A stretch of DNA of 64,000 nucleotides from Cytophaga sp051961495. GTDB taxonomy: Bacteria; Bacteroidota; Bacteroidia; Cytophagales; Cytophagaceae. The position numbers were made by a program, and so were the translations under genes. The notes beneath the pieces are model-generated. The model was not told the DNA's origin and did no database searches. It saw nothing but the letters and a program-made list of their open reading frames with translations. The DNA is taken from positions 5,736 through 69,735 of the forward strand of contig NZ_JBQCDF010000135.1 of NCBI RefSeq assembly GCF_051961495.1, written 5' to 3'. Shown one piece after another: positions 1-7,380 of this stretch. Position 1 is the first letter of the stretch. Every line of letters begins with the position of its first letter.

Positions 1-350
1 TTTGTACCTGCTGCCATGTTAGCCGGGTGCGAGATGCGGCCGGTGTGCATTAATTGTATCACGATTTTCCCGCCTTTGTCATGCACGGCTTTCGTTACTT
101 TCTTCCAGCCTTCAACCTGCTCTTTGCTGAAGATGCCGGGGATGCGTGCGTAACCCAAACCGTTTGGTGAAGGCGATGTTCCTTCGGTAACGATCAGTCC
201 GGCGCCGGCGCGCTGTCCGTAATACGTTGCCATTAAATCGTTTGGTATGTTACCGATTGCGCGGCTGCGTGTCATCGGTGCCATTATAATACTGTTTGCC
301 AGGGAAATAGAACCGATCTTTTGAGGTTCAAATAATTTAGATGTTGTCAT
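1..350 (-). CDS. Old Yellow Enzyme family alkene reductase (NemA-like), partial
   Basis: Reading the minus strand from the ATG at 348-350 gives 116 codons before the window edge, so only the N-terminal third is present. The start MTTSKLFEPQKIG, then MAPMTRSRA, YYGQRAGAGLIVTEGT and QLMHTGRISHP, are the hallmarks of FMN-dependent Old Yellow Enzymes close to N-ethylmaleimide reductase. Known members use NAD(P)H to reduce activated C=C bonds in enones, maleimides and nitro-compounds, usually as a detoxification reaction in the cytoplasm. The QLxHxGR strand is part of the flavin and substrate site; the catalytic His/Asn pair and active-site Tyr lie outside the window. A palindrome 78 bases upstream suggests control by a thiol-sensing HxlR/YodB-type repressor, which is an inference. 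Confidence 0.93.
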   Translation of the reverse strand, partial: MTTSKLFEPQKIGSISLANSIIMAPMTRSRAIGNIPNDLMATYYGQRAGAGLIVTEGTSPSPNGLGYARIPGIFSKEQVEGWKKVTKAVHDKGGKIVIQLMHTGRISHPANMAAGT

Positions 351-427
351 GGGATAAAAAGATATCGTGGGTAAAAGTGTGTTGAGACAATATAAGTGCT
401 AAGAAGTATTATTAGTTCCTTAAGCGA

Positions 428-445
428 GGTTACTAAATGGTAACC
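428..445. promoter_or_regulatory. Candidate HxlR/YodB-type operator palindrome
   Basis: A perfect inverted repeat GGTTAC-N6-GTAACC lies 78 bases upstream of the reductase start. It resembles the TACT-N-AGTA boxes bound by YodB/HxlR-family repressors, which often control quinone and enone reductases. The resemblance is by eye. Confidence 0.4.
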
Positions 446-499
446 AAAGTTTTTATTATCGGTTGTTAAGAAATCTGTATGGCATACAGTACGAAATGC

Positions 500-520
500 T
501 GGTCTGTGTGTCACAGACCA
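500..520. repeat. Dispersed palindrome, copy 1 (9-bp stem, TGT loop)
   Basis: TGGTCTGTG (500-508) pairs perfectly with CACAGACCA (512-520) across a 3-base loop. The same palindrome with flanking similarity recurs at 36142-36160, so it is a dispersed intergenic element. No T-run follows, so it is not an obvious terminator. Confidence 0.6.
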
Positions 521-656
521 GGGTGCAGTACTTAATTAAGTTTATGCCATTCTAAATTAGAGCAAGGCCTTGGAGGATTCGTTAGCGGAACGAACCAAAC
601 CTATAAGATTTTCTTTGTTAATCAACGAACCTTTATGAATCAAAACCTTATAGGTT

Positions 657-1925
657 TTATTTGTTAAAGGCCCCATCCATTTTTCTCCGGTCGAATTCGT
701 TTTCATTATTTGCCAGAAAAACGGTTGCCACGCTATTGCCGATAAAATTGGTGATTGCTCTGGCCTCCGACATGAAGCGGTCAACAGCTAGCAGCAGCGC
801 CAGGCCTTCAACCGGAATAACTTTAACCGCTGTTAAAGTGGATGCGAGTACAATGAACCCGCTGCCTGTTACGCCGGCCGCGCCTTTAGAGGTGATCAGC
901 AAAATGCCGATGATAGACAGGATCTGTGAGAGAGCCAGGTGTACATGAAATACCTGCGCCAGAAATAATACCGACATCGAGAGATAGATTGTGGTACCAT
1001 CGAGGTTGAAGGAGTAACCGGCAGGCACAACCAAACCAACAACCGGTTTGGAACAGCCCATGCGTTCAAGCTTTTCCATGAGCGAAGGCAGCGCCGCTTC
1101 GGAAGAAGAAGTTCCCAATACGATCAATAGTTCTTCACGAATATATTTCAACAACGACAACAAACGGATTTTGTAGTACCACAAGATCAGACCGAGAACG
1201 ACAAAAATAAAAAGTGCCATGGTGATGTACACGGTCAGCATGAGTTTGCCTAGTGGCAGCAAGGTTGTAAGTCCGTATTTGGAAATGGTGAATGCCATAC
1301 CGCCGAAGGCCCCGATGGGTGCAAGCAGCATGACATAATGCAGGGCTTTAAAAAGTTTTTTGGAAATGGGTTGCAGCCAGTCAATTAATTGTTGTCGCTT
1401 ATGATATCTGCTGAGCATGATTCCCGAAACAATGGCGATCAATACAACCTGCAGCGTTACATTGTCTTTTAAAAAATGGAACCAGCTGAAATCTTCGGCA
1501 CGCTTGGTGTAGGTACTGATGTCTCCGCCCGCAACGGAAGATGTTACCACGCCGTCACCCGGACGAATGACCCAGGCTGCGCCAACGCCGATCAGCAAGG
1601 CAAAGGTTGTTACAATTTCAAAATACAACAAGGCTTTCGCACCTACCTTACCTGCCTTTTTCAAATCACTCATGGAAGCAATGCCCAGCGTGATCGTTAA
1701 GAAGATGATTGGGTTGATGAATATTTTAACCAGTGAAATAAACAGACTGCTGAGAAATTCGGTAAAGGTTGTTTTAATTTCTATATCGGTCAGGTAAAGA
1801 TTTAATTTGAAAGGCTTATCCAATACGGGCATTAATGCGGTCTGCGGATAAACATGTCCGAGCCACACACCAAGCACAATAGCTGTCAGCACCCAGAAGG
1901 TAAGATTGGAAAAAATTCTTTTCAT
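657..1925 (-). CDS. dctA: C4-dicarboxylate/proton or sodium symporter, DAACS family
   Basis: The 422-residue membrane protein has the full dicarboxylate/amino acid:cation symporter plan. The first re-entrant hairpin motif GTSSSEAALP is at residues 271-280, the TM7 motif GYSFNLDGT is at 303-311, the second hairpin TSKGAAGVTGSG is at 345-356, and the TM8 signature VDRFMSEARAITN is at 381-393. VDRFMSE-RA-TN is the form found in DctA rather than in glutamate carriers, so uptake of succinate, fumarate or malate across the inner membrane is the best guess. The segment at about 30-60 between TM1 and TM2 is longer than in E. coli DctA. It is followed on the same strand by a small membrane protein gene 30 bases upstream; no adjacent DctBD-type sensor pair is present. 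Confidence 0.9.
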   Translation of the reverse strand: MKRIFSNLTFWVLTAIVLGVWLGHVYPQTALMPVLDKPFKLNLYLTDIEIKTTFTEFLSSLFISLVKIFINPIIFLTITLGIASMSDLKKAGKVGAKALLYFEIVTTFALLIGVGAAWVIRPGDGVVTSSVAGGDISTYTKRAEDFSWFHFLKDNVTLQVVLIAIVSGIMLSRYHKRQQLIDWLQPISKKLFKALHYVMLLAPIGAFGGMAFTISKYGLTTLLPLGKLMLTVYITMALFIFVVLGLILWYYKIRLLSLLKYIREELLIVLGTSSSEAALPSLMEKLERMGCSKPVVGLVVPAGYSFNLDGTTIYLSMSVLFLAQVFHVHLALSQILSIIGILLITSKGAAGVTGSGFIVLASTLTAVKVIPVEGLALLLAVDRFMSEARAITNFIGNSVATVFLANNENEFDRRKMDGAFNK

Positions 1926-1955
1926 ACGATTGTGAAAAAGCAGCCTGTTGATGAA

Positions 1956-2144
1956 TCATGATTTCTTCTTCCTGAAACAAAAGTTAGCAAGAACTGCTGC
2001 GAATAGTGTAGATAAGATCCAGAGTAATTTCAAATTTTCTGACTGCTCAATTGCGTCTGTATAAGATGAATTGACGTAATAGCAGAAAACAAACCAAATT
2101 GACAAAATACCTATAAAAGCAGCAGTTCTTTTCAACAAAGACAT
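1956..2144 (-). CDS. Small two-helix membrane protein, unknown
   Basis: A 62-residue ORF fits neatly between its neighbours on the same strand (24 bases after the secreted protein gene and 30 before the symporter). It has a hydrophobic helix at about residues 9-26 and another at about 42-56, and ends in a basic tail RKKKS, which suggests a helical hairpin with both ends in the cytoplasm. I do not recognise the family. Support is its position, membrane-type composition and the absence of any competing frame. Confidence 0.5.
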   Translation of the reverse strand: MSLLKRTAAFIGILSIWFVFCYYVNSSYTDAIEQSENLKLLWILSTLFAAVLANFCFRKKKS

Positions 2145-2168
2145 AACTATATTGTTTCATTCATTTAT

Positions 2169-2717
2169 TTATTCACCCGCAGTCAGCGCTGCTTCGACTT
2201 CCGCCAGTTTCTGTGCTGTATACGCGCCTTTCGTTACATGCGTGATCACGCCTTTATCATCCAGTACAAAGAAATAAGGCTCATCATTTTCTACGATGTC
2301 CAACGTTTTTTTGTATGAAGCAAATTCACCCACATAGGTTAACACATAAGGTTGTAATTCTTTTTGTGTTTGGGTTTGTATGGCTTTTATAATATCGCCG
2401 GCAGCAACTTTATTTGTTCCGGTAACAACCGCAACGAAATAGGTGTTTACATTATACACCTCTGCCGCAAATACAGTTTTCTTTTTTTGAATGAACGTTT
2501 GATATGCAGGCTGGTACCAGGTCTTCAGGCTTTCTTCCGCTTTTTTAGAAAAAGCAATACCAACGATGCTGTATTTCCCTTTCACACTGTCGGGAACGGG
2601 GAATGATTGTCCGCTTAATTTTTTCGTTGCAATATCCGGGAATGCCGAACCTGTCTGCGCAACAGCACAAGCTGTTGATACAGCCGTGAATAAAAGGAAT
2701 ACGATGATTTTTTTCAT
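2169..2717 (-). CDS. Secreted thioredoxin-fold protein without catalytic cysteines
   Basis: The 182-residue product starts MKKIIVFLLF and has a signal peptide probably cut after AVAQ near residue 21. The mature part reads like a redoxin/ATP10-type thioredoxin fold: FPDIATKKLSGQSFPVP at the start, a beta strand SIVGIAFSK where CxxC would follow, and PYFFVLDDKGVITHVTKGAYT near the C terminus, the usual cis-Pro and last-strand region. No CxxC occurs, and the only cysteine lies in the signal peptide, so disulfide chemistry is unlikely. A periplasmic or outer-membrane chaperone or assembly role is possible. It lies 10 bases downstream of the cysteine desulfurase gene and may be the last gene of that operon. 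Confidence 0.7.
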   Translation of the reverse strand: MKKIIVFLLFTAVSTACAVAQTGSAFPDIATKKLSGQSFPVPDSVKGKYSIVGIAFSKKAEESLKTWYQPAYQTFIQKKKTVFAAEVYNVNTYFVAVVTGTNKVAAGDIIKAIQTQTQKELQPYVLTYVGEFASYKKTLDIVENDEPYFFVLDDKGVITHVTKGAYTAQKLAEVEAALTAGE

Positions 2718-2727
2718 AGTGGTACGG

Positions 2728-3864
2728 TTACTTGATACTCTTTACTAACGTTTGAATGCAATAATCTATTTCGTCTTTGGTATTATATCTTCCGAAAGAA
2801 AAACGCACATAGCCCCAATCGTCTTTGGCGCCAATGGCTTCCAATACATGCGAACCAATATTCGTGCCGCTGGTGCAGGCGCTGCCGGCAGATGCAGAAA
2901 TTTTTGCAATGTCCAGGTTCATCACCAGCATCTCGTTATTTTCTGATGGCGGCAGACTTACGTTCAGCACATGCACCAGGCTTTTATCGATATCAGCAGA
3001 TTCGCCATTGAATAATAAGCCGGGAATTTTATTCAGCTCTTCAATCATGTATTTTTTCAGCTCTATGATATGCATGCGATCTTCATCCATGCGCTGGTAG
3101 GCAAGTTCCAAAGCTTTGGCCATACCTACGATGGCGGCCGTGTTTTCTGTTCCGCCGCGCATGTTGCGCTCCTGCGCGCCGCCATGCATATAAGGATAGA
3201 TCGTTGAGCCGGCTTTTAAGTATAACAAACCAATGCCTTTTGGTCCGTGGAATTTATGCGCAGAGCCGGCAATGAAATCAACCGGCAGAGATAATAAATG
3301 CAAAGGATAATGACCAATGGTCTGTACCGTATCGCTGTGAAAAAAAGCGCTGTACTGCTGGCAAAGTTCACCGGTCTTTTTCAGATCCAGGATATTGCCG
3401 ATCTCGTTGTTGCCGTGCATCAGACTGACCAACGCCGGTGTGTTTGCCCTGAGCAACGATTCAAGATGAGCCAGGCTAATAACACCCTGCTCATTTACAT
3501 CTACATAGTGGACAGTAACGCGGTTCAGTTTTTCCAGATACTGCACGGTATGCAGTACCGCATGGTGTTCAAGCCGGCTGGTAATGATGTGTTTGATGTT
3601 GTGTTTTTCAACCGCACCGATGATCGCAGTATTATCTGCTTCGGTTCCGCCGGAGGTAAAAAAGATCTCCGCTGCCGTGGTGTTCAGCAGGTCTGCAATT
3701 TTCTTGCGCGCAATCTCAATGGCCGACCGCGTTTCACGGCCATGTCCGTGTATGGAAGAAGCATTGCCAAAGCGGTCCGTTAAATAAGGCATCATGGCTT
3801 CGAGAACCTGCGGATCTAAAGCCGTTGTTGCTGCATTATCTAAGTAAACACGCATTGGTTTCAA
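2728..3864 (-). CDS. Cysteine desulfurase (IscS/NifS class V aminotransferase)
   Basis: A cytoplasmic PLP enzyme of 378 residues that removes sulfur from L-cysteine to give alanine and a persulfide, feeding Fe-S clusters, tRNA thiolation and cofactors. The start VYLDNAATT is canonical. SGGTEADN (71-78) holds the PLP phosphate, H100/H101 stack on the ring, SAHKFHGPKG (201-210) carries the Schiff-base Lys204, and GSACTSG (327-333) carries the sulfur-accepting Cys329 or Cys330. The length is near that of group I enzymes. The annotated start lies inside the end of the phosphoglucosamine mutase gene, an overlap of 29 bases; an ATG at 3855 is a second choice. No iscU or sufBCD gene is adjacent, so its role in housekeeping cluster assembly is inferred. 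Confidence 0.92.
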   Translation of the reverse strand: MKPMRVYLDNAATTALDPQVLEAMMPYLTDRFGNASSIHGHGRETRSAIEIARKKIADLLNTTAAEIFFTSGGTEADNTAIIGAVEKHNIKHIITSRLEHHAVLHTVQYLEKLNRVTVHYVDVNEQGVISLAHLESLLRANTPALVSLMHGNNEIGNILDLKKTGELCQQYSAFFHSDTVQTIGHYPLHLLSLPVDFIAGSAHKFHGPKGIGLLYLKAGSTIYPYMHGGAQERNMRGGTENTAAIVGMAKALELAYQRMDEDRMHIIELKKYMIEELNKIPGLLFNGESADIDKSLVHVLNVSLPPSENNEMLVMNLDIAKISASAGSACTSGTNIGSHVLEAIGAKDDWGYVRFSFGRYNTKDEIDYCIQTLVKSIK

Positions 3865-5239
3865 GCACTTCTTTTATATCGTTGATAATTTTATGAGCCA
3901 AATTGTCTGCAGTTGCATGGGTGTCTGCTTCCGCATAGATACGAATGATCGGCTCGGTGTTGGATTTACGTAAGTGTACCCAGCCTGCTTCAAAGTCAAA
4001 ACGTACTCCGTCGACTGTGATCATAGGTGTTTTTGCGTAATGCTCCTTTATTTTTTCGATCACACAATCCACGTCAATTTCCGGAGTCAATTCAATTTTA
4101 TTTTTTGAAATAACATAGTTCGGGTAGCTGGCACGCATCATGGAAATAGACTTTCCGTATTTCGCCAGATGAGAAAGGAACAAGGCAATACCTACTAAGG
4201 CGTCTCTGCCGTAATGCAGTTCAGGATAGATCACACCGCCGTTGCCTTCACCGCCGATCACAGCTTTATTCTTCTTCATGGCCGTAACTACGTTCACTTC
4301 ACCAACGGCAGAAGCGATATAGTTTTTACCATGTTTCTCCGTTACATCTTTTAATGCCCGTGTTGAGGACAGGTTTGAAACCGTATTGCCCGGTGTATTT
4401 TTCAATACATAATCAGCAATGGCAACCAGTGTGTACTCTTCGCCGAACATACTTCCGTCTTCGTTCACAAAACACAAACGGTCAACATCCGGATCTACCA
4501 CGATGCCTAAATCGTAATGACCTTTTTCGATTTCATTGGAAATGAATGAAAGGTTTTCCGGCAGCGGTTCCGGGTTGTGCGGGAAGTGTCCGTCGGGTTC
4601 GCAGTAGAACGCAGAAACTTTTTTAACGCCCAATGCTTTCAGCAGTAAGGGTAGTGCAATACCACCCGTAGAATTTACACAGTCAATGGCAACGGAAAAA
4701 TCCTTTGCCTGGATCGCTGCCACATCTACCAATGGTAATTTTAAAATAGCGTCAATATGTTTTTGAATGTAGCTGTCGTCTTTGCGGTATGAACCGAAAT
4801 GTTTTACATCTACAAATTCAATATTTTCTTTTTTAGCAAGAACCAGAATTTTTTTACCGTCGCGCTCTGAAACAAATTCTCCATTAGCGTTCAGTAACTT
4901 CAAGGCATTCCATTGGCCCGGGTTATGACTGGCAGTAATGATGATACCGCCGGCTGCCTGCTCCCACACAACAGCCATTTCTACGGTTGGTGTCGTTGAT
5001 AGACCTAAATCCACTACATCAAATCCAAGGCACCGTAACGTTTCTGTAACGATGGAAGAAATCCATGGTCCCGATAAACGGGCATCACGGCCGATAACGA
5101 TCTTATTATTATTTGAAGCACTTCTTGCCCACGTTCCGTATGCTGCAGCAAATTTCGCCACATCGATCGGTGTTAACGAGTCGCCGGGTTTACCGCCGAT
5201 AGTTCCGCGGATTCCGGAAATAGATTTAATTAAAGTCAC
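3836..5239 (-). CDS. glmM: Phosphoglucosamine mutase / phosphohexomutase
   Basis: This 467-residue alpha-D-phosphohexomutase interconverts 6-phospho and 1-phospho sugars, most likely glucosamine-6-P to glucosamine-1-P for UDP-GlcNAc and peptidoglycan synthesis. The catalytic phosphoserine is in TASHNP (Ser104). The Mg-binding loop DPDVDR is at 249-254, the sugar-binding loop GEGNGG is at about 330-335, and the phosphate-binding loop RKSNTEP is near 427. A GTG start is used at 5239. The short GlmM-like type in Bacteroidetes is often annotated as phosphomannomutase, so the exact substrate is uncertain. A TAnnTTTG promoter lies just upstream, and the cysteine desulfurase gene overlaps its 3' end, implying co-transcription and coupled translation. 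Confidence 0.9.
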   Translation of the reverse strand: MTLIKSISGIRGTIGGKPGDSLTPIDVAKFAAAYGTWARSASNNNKIVIGRDARLSGPWISSIVTETLRCLGFDVVDLGLSTTPTVEMAVVWEQAAGGIIITASHNPGQWNALKLLNANGEFVSERDGKKILVLAKKENIEFVDVKHFGSYRKDDSYIQKHIDAILKLPLVDVAAIQAKDFSVAIDCVNSTGGIALPLLLKALGVKKVSAFYCEPDGHFPHNPEPLPENLSFISNEIEKGHYDLGIVVDPDVDRLCFVNEDGSMFGEEYTLVAIADYVLKNTPGNTVSNLSSTRALKDVTEKHGKNYIASAVGEVNVVTAMKKNKAVIGGEGNGGVIYPELHYGRDALVGIALFLSHLAKYGKSISMMRASYPNYVISKNKIELTPEIDVDCVIEKIKEHYAKTPMITVDGVRFDFEAGWVHLRKSNTEPIIRIYAEADTHATADNLAHKIINDIKEVLETNACLLR

Positions 5240-5263
5240 AGTTAAAAAGATTTATTGTGTAAC

Positions 5264-5293
5264 CAAATTTACAAAACAGAAACCATATACAAT
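5264..5293 (-). promoter_or_regulatory. Bacteroidetes-type promoter for the glmM operon
   Basis: On the minus strand, ATTG (5293-5290) is followed by an 18-base spacer and a perfect TAAATTTG (5271-5264). This matches the TTTG-N19-TAnnTTTG form of Bacteroidetes housekeeping promoters and puts the transcript start near 5257, just ahead of the GTG at 5239. Confidence 0.5.
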
Positions 5294-5411
5294 CTTTTCT
5301 TTTTAAAATTATACAAACAAATATTTTATCAACATCCGGCTAAAATTTCTTTATGAAAACAAGCATTAGTAAATAGAATATGGTTATTTGTTATATAAAC
5401 GTCTTTTTGTT

Positions 5412-6206
5412 ATGAATTCAAGAGCAGAGCAATTAAAAGCATTTGACCGTTTGTTGACGATCATGGATGAATTGCGGGAACAATGTCCGTGGGATAAAAA
5501 ACAAACCATTGAAAGTTTGCGCTATTTAACCATTGAAGAAACGTTTGAACTCTCGGATGCCATTGTCGACAAGAACATGGATGAGATCAAAAAGGAGTTG
5601 GGCGATATCATGCTACATCTGGTTTTTTATGCCCGGATCGCTTCAGAGACTAATGATTTTGATATTGGAGATGTACTGAATGCCCTCTCGGAAAAGATGA
5701 TCCGCCGCCACCCGCATATCTATGGCGATGTAAAGGCAGAAGACGAAGAAGCCGTAAAGAAAAACTGGGAGCAGATCAAGATGACGGAAAAGCCGAAGGA
5801 AGAATCTATTTTAAGCGGTGTTCCCAAATCACTGCCGGCTATGATCAAAGCTACCCGTATACAGGAGAAAGCCCGTGGCGCCGGTTTCGACTGGGAAGAA
5901 AAAAAACAGGTCTGGGAAAAGGTGGAAGAAGAACTTGCAGAATTCAAGCGGGAATTTAACATAGAAGACGATAAAAAGATTGACGCATTTAAAGCCGAAG
6001 GCGAACTCGGTGATTTATTTTTCTCCCTGATTAATTACGCCCGCTTCCTGAACATCAACCCCGAAGATGCACTGGAGCGCACCAATAAAAAATTCATCAA
6101 ACGTTTTCAGTATCTGGAAAGAGAATCCAGAAAAGATGGCAAGCAATTAAACACCATGAGCCTGGCCGAAATGGATGAATACTGGAATGCAGCGAAGAAG
6201 GCTTAA
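5412..6206 (+). CDS. mazG: Nucleoside triphosphate pyrophosphohydrolase MazG
   Basis: A 264-residue tandem-domain MazG that hydrolyses (d)NTPs to the monophosphate and PPi, a house-cleaning enzyme that also tempers (p)ppGpp signalling in E. coli. The first domain starts LLTIMDELREQCPWD and carries the EExxE...KKELGD metal-binding pattern near residues 34-60. The second has EELAEF and GELGDLFFSLINYAR. The ATG at 5412 (MNSRAEQLKAF) is preferred to the in-frame TTG at 5388, because family members begin at about this point. The stop codon at 6204-6206 falls inside a dispersed repeat. Confidence 0.93.
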   Translation: MNSRAEQLKAFDRLLTIMDELREQCPWDKKQTIESLRYLTIEETFELSDAIVDKNMDEIKKELGDIMLHLVFYARIASETNDFDIGDVLNALSEKMIRRHPHIYGDVKAEDEEAVKKNWEQIKMTEKPKEESILSGVPKSLPAMIKATRIQEKARGAGFDWEEKKQVWEKVEEELAEFKREFNIEDDKKIDAFKAEGELGDLFFSLINYARFLNINPEDALERTNKKFIKRFQYLERESRKDGKQLNTMSLAEMDEYWNAAKKA

Positions 6207-6234
6207 GGCGGAATGCCTAAGGCTTAATGCTTTT
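6204..6234 (+). repeat. Short dispersed repeat (TAAGGCGGAA family), copy a
   Basis: Thirty-one bases starting TAAGGCGGAATGCC match 6641-6671 in nearly every position. The repeat contains the mazG stop codon. Confidence 0.6.
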
Positions 6235-6310
6235 GCGTTTCATTAATCATTTTAGTTTGTAAATTTTATTCTCATCTTTAAAGTACTGAAGTTAAAAATA
6301 AAGAAATGAC

Positions 6311-6335
6311 AAGCCTTAGGCTTTAAGCATTTCGC
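6311..6335 (-). repeat. Short dispersed repeat, copy b (inverted)
   Basis: These 25 bases are the exact reverse complement of 31594-31618, 25 kb away, and on the minus strand resemble the copies at 6204 and 6641. They lie just ahead of the next small gene. Confidence 0.65.
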
Positions 6336-6351
6336 CTTAGGTTTAACACCC

Positions 6352-6630
6352 ATGGAAACATTTAAAAAAATATACAAAGCCGCTTTCTATTTGAATATCG
6401 TACTGTTTCTTTTTTTCTTTTATTCGTTGTATCAGTATGGCGAAACCTATTCAGATATAAAAACTCCGGATAAAACAGAAGCCATTACGAGCCATGGAAA
6501 AACGTATTATGTCAGTAAAGCAGATCAGCATAAAATGAATATCATCGGCTGGACTTCTTTATCACTGTTTGTTTCCGTGTTAGGTATCGGTTTGTATTAT
6601 AAGGTTAAATATAAGAAGGATCTTTTGTAG
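6352..6630 (+). CDS. Small membrane protein, unknown
   Basis: A 92-residue protein with a hydrophobic helix at about residues 12-28, a polar, lysine- and threonine-rich central part at 30-62 that probably faces the periplasm, a second helix at about 66-82, and a basic end KVKYKKDLL. I do not recognise the family. It stands alone between two copies of a short dispersed repeat that begin or end within about 20 bases of its coding ends. The ATG at 6352 is the first in frame. Confidence 0.55.
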   Translation: METFKKIYKAAFYLNIVLFLFFFYSLYQYGETYSDIKTPDKTEAITSHGKTYYVSKADQHKMNIIGWTSLSLFVSVLGIGLYYKVKYKKDLL

Positions 6631-6640
6631 ACGTAAAGCA

Positions 6641-6671
6641 TAAGGCGGAACGCCGAAGGCTTAAAGCTTTT
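6641..6671 (+). repeat. Short dispersed repeat, copy c
   Basis: Close copy of 6204-6234, differing at a few positions (T to C, T to G, T to A). It follows the stop of the small membrane protein gene by ten bases. Confidence 0.6.
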
Positions 6672-6722
6672 CACATTAAGCTTTTTTCTTTATCTTAGTA
6701 TTACTATCGTTTTAATCTTCAC

Positions 6723-6875
6723 ATGAAACCTATTAATACTCAAAGCAAATCTTCGGCCAATAAGCAGTTAAATGTTTATGAGGAACGTTTTTTGTTATTA
6801 ATGAAATTAATGAAAATTGATCGAATGCTGCGCAACGCAACGATTATCCATTCGGAAAATAAACCAAAGAAATAA
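6723..6875 (+). CDS. 50-residue basic protein coupled to a nucleotidyltransferase
   Basis: From the ATG at 6723 an ORF of 50 codons ends in TAA at 6873-6875, and the last A is the first base of the next ATG (TAATG). The product begins MKPINTQSKSSANKQLNVY, has a central amphipathic helix ERFLLLMKLMKIDRML, and ends with a basic tail KPKK. The exact stop-start overlap and lack of any other ORF argue for translation. It could be the small partner of the nucleotidyltransferase behind it, as in some two-gene modules, but I know no named family for it. Confidence 0.55.
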   Translation: MKPINTQSKSSANKQLNVYEERFLLLMKLMKIDRMLRNATIIHSENKPKK

Positions 6876-7354
6876 TGGATATTTTTGATGAAGAGGTTTT
6901 AAATCTCTGGAAGGCGTTTCACAAAAACAAATTTCAATATATTATGGTTGGAGGTTTCGCAACCAATCTGAATGGCTTTTCAAGAACAACTGCAGATATT
7001 GATATATGGTTAAAAGATACTCCACAAAATAGAATACATCTCAAAGATTCTCTGGCACAAATGGGTCTTGGTGATTTGCCGCAAATGGAGCGGATGGATT
7101 TTATTCCCGGCTGGTCTTCCATTAGACTTAACTCAGGCATGGAACTGGATCTAATGTCTTATATAAAAGGCTTCGAACAGGAAACATTTGATGCATGCTA
7201 TCAATCAGCATCAACAGCTGTTATTTTTGACATACCAATAAAGTTCTTGCATATCAATCACCTGATTGAAAGCAAAAAAGCCTGCGACAGGCCAAAGGAT
7301 AAAATCGATGTGTTGGAATTGGAGCGAATTAAGGCTGAACGAGAAAGATTGTAA
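6875..7354 (+). CDS. Nucleotidyltransferase-fold protein (DUF6036/AbiEii-like)
   Basis: A 159-residue protein with a minimal nucleotidyltransferase core: YIMVGGFATNLNG (residues 23-35) is the GG-containing substrate loop, TTADIDIWL (38-46) provides the first two metal-binding aspartates, and MELDLMSYI near residue 90 is the third carboxylate strand. The C-terminal part FLHINHLIESKKACDRPKDKIDV resembles the D-LxxL region of AbiEii and DUF6036 proteins. Such proteins transfer a nucleotide to a protein or RNA target, and several are toxins or antitoxin-like enzymes. The start overlaps the stop of a 50-residue ORF, so the pair is translated together. No HEPN partner is seen nearby. Confidence 0.8.
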   Translation: MDIFDEEVLNLWKAFHKNKFQYIMVGGFATNLNGFSRTTADIDIWLKDTPQNRIHLKDSLAQMGLGDLPQMERMDFIPGWSSIRLNSGMELDLMSYIKGFEQETFDACYQSASTAVIFDIPIKFLHINHLIESKKACDRPKDKIDVLELERIKAERERL

Positions 7355-7355
7355 T

Positions 7356-7374
7356 AAGCTTAAGGCCTTAGCTT
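7356..7374. repeat. Palindrome of the TAAGGC repeat family between convergent genes
   Basis: AAGC-T-TAAGGCCTTA-GCTT is self-complementary apart from one T. It sits just after the nucleotidyltransferase stop and before the end of the convergent permease gene, and it shares the TAAGGC core of the other copies. It could act as a weak terminator. Confidence 0.45.
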
Positions 7375-7380
7375 TTCGCT

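Larger units (their letters stand above)
351..656. other. Intergenic region between divergent-end genes
   Basis: The 306 bases hold the operator-like palindrome (428-445) and the dispersed hairpin (500-520). I see no ORF with coding character: the short minus-strand frame here is the read-through of the symporter spacer. No convincing TTTG-N19-TAnnTTTG promoter was found for the reductase; TATATTGT near 397 in minus orientation is a weak -7 candidate. Confidence 0.4.

Noticed and set aside
3298..3783. 161-codon plus-strand ORF within the cysteine desulfurase gene
   Set aside because: Antisense shadow of a well-conserved enzyme.
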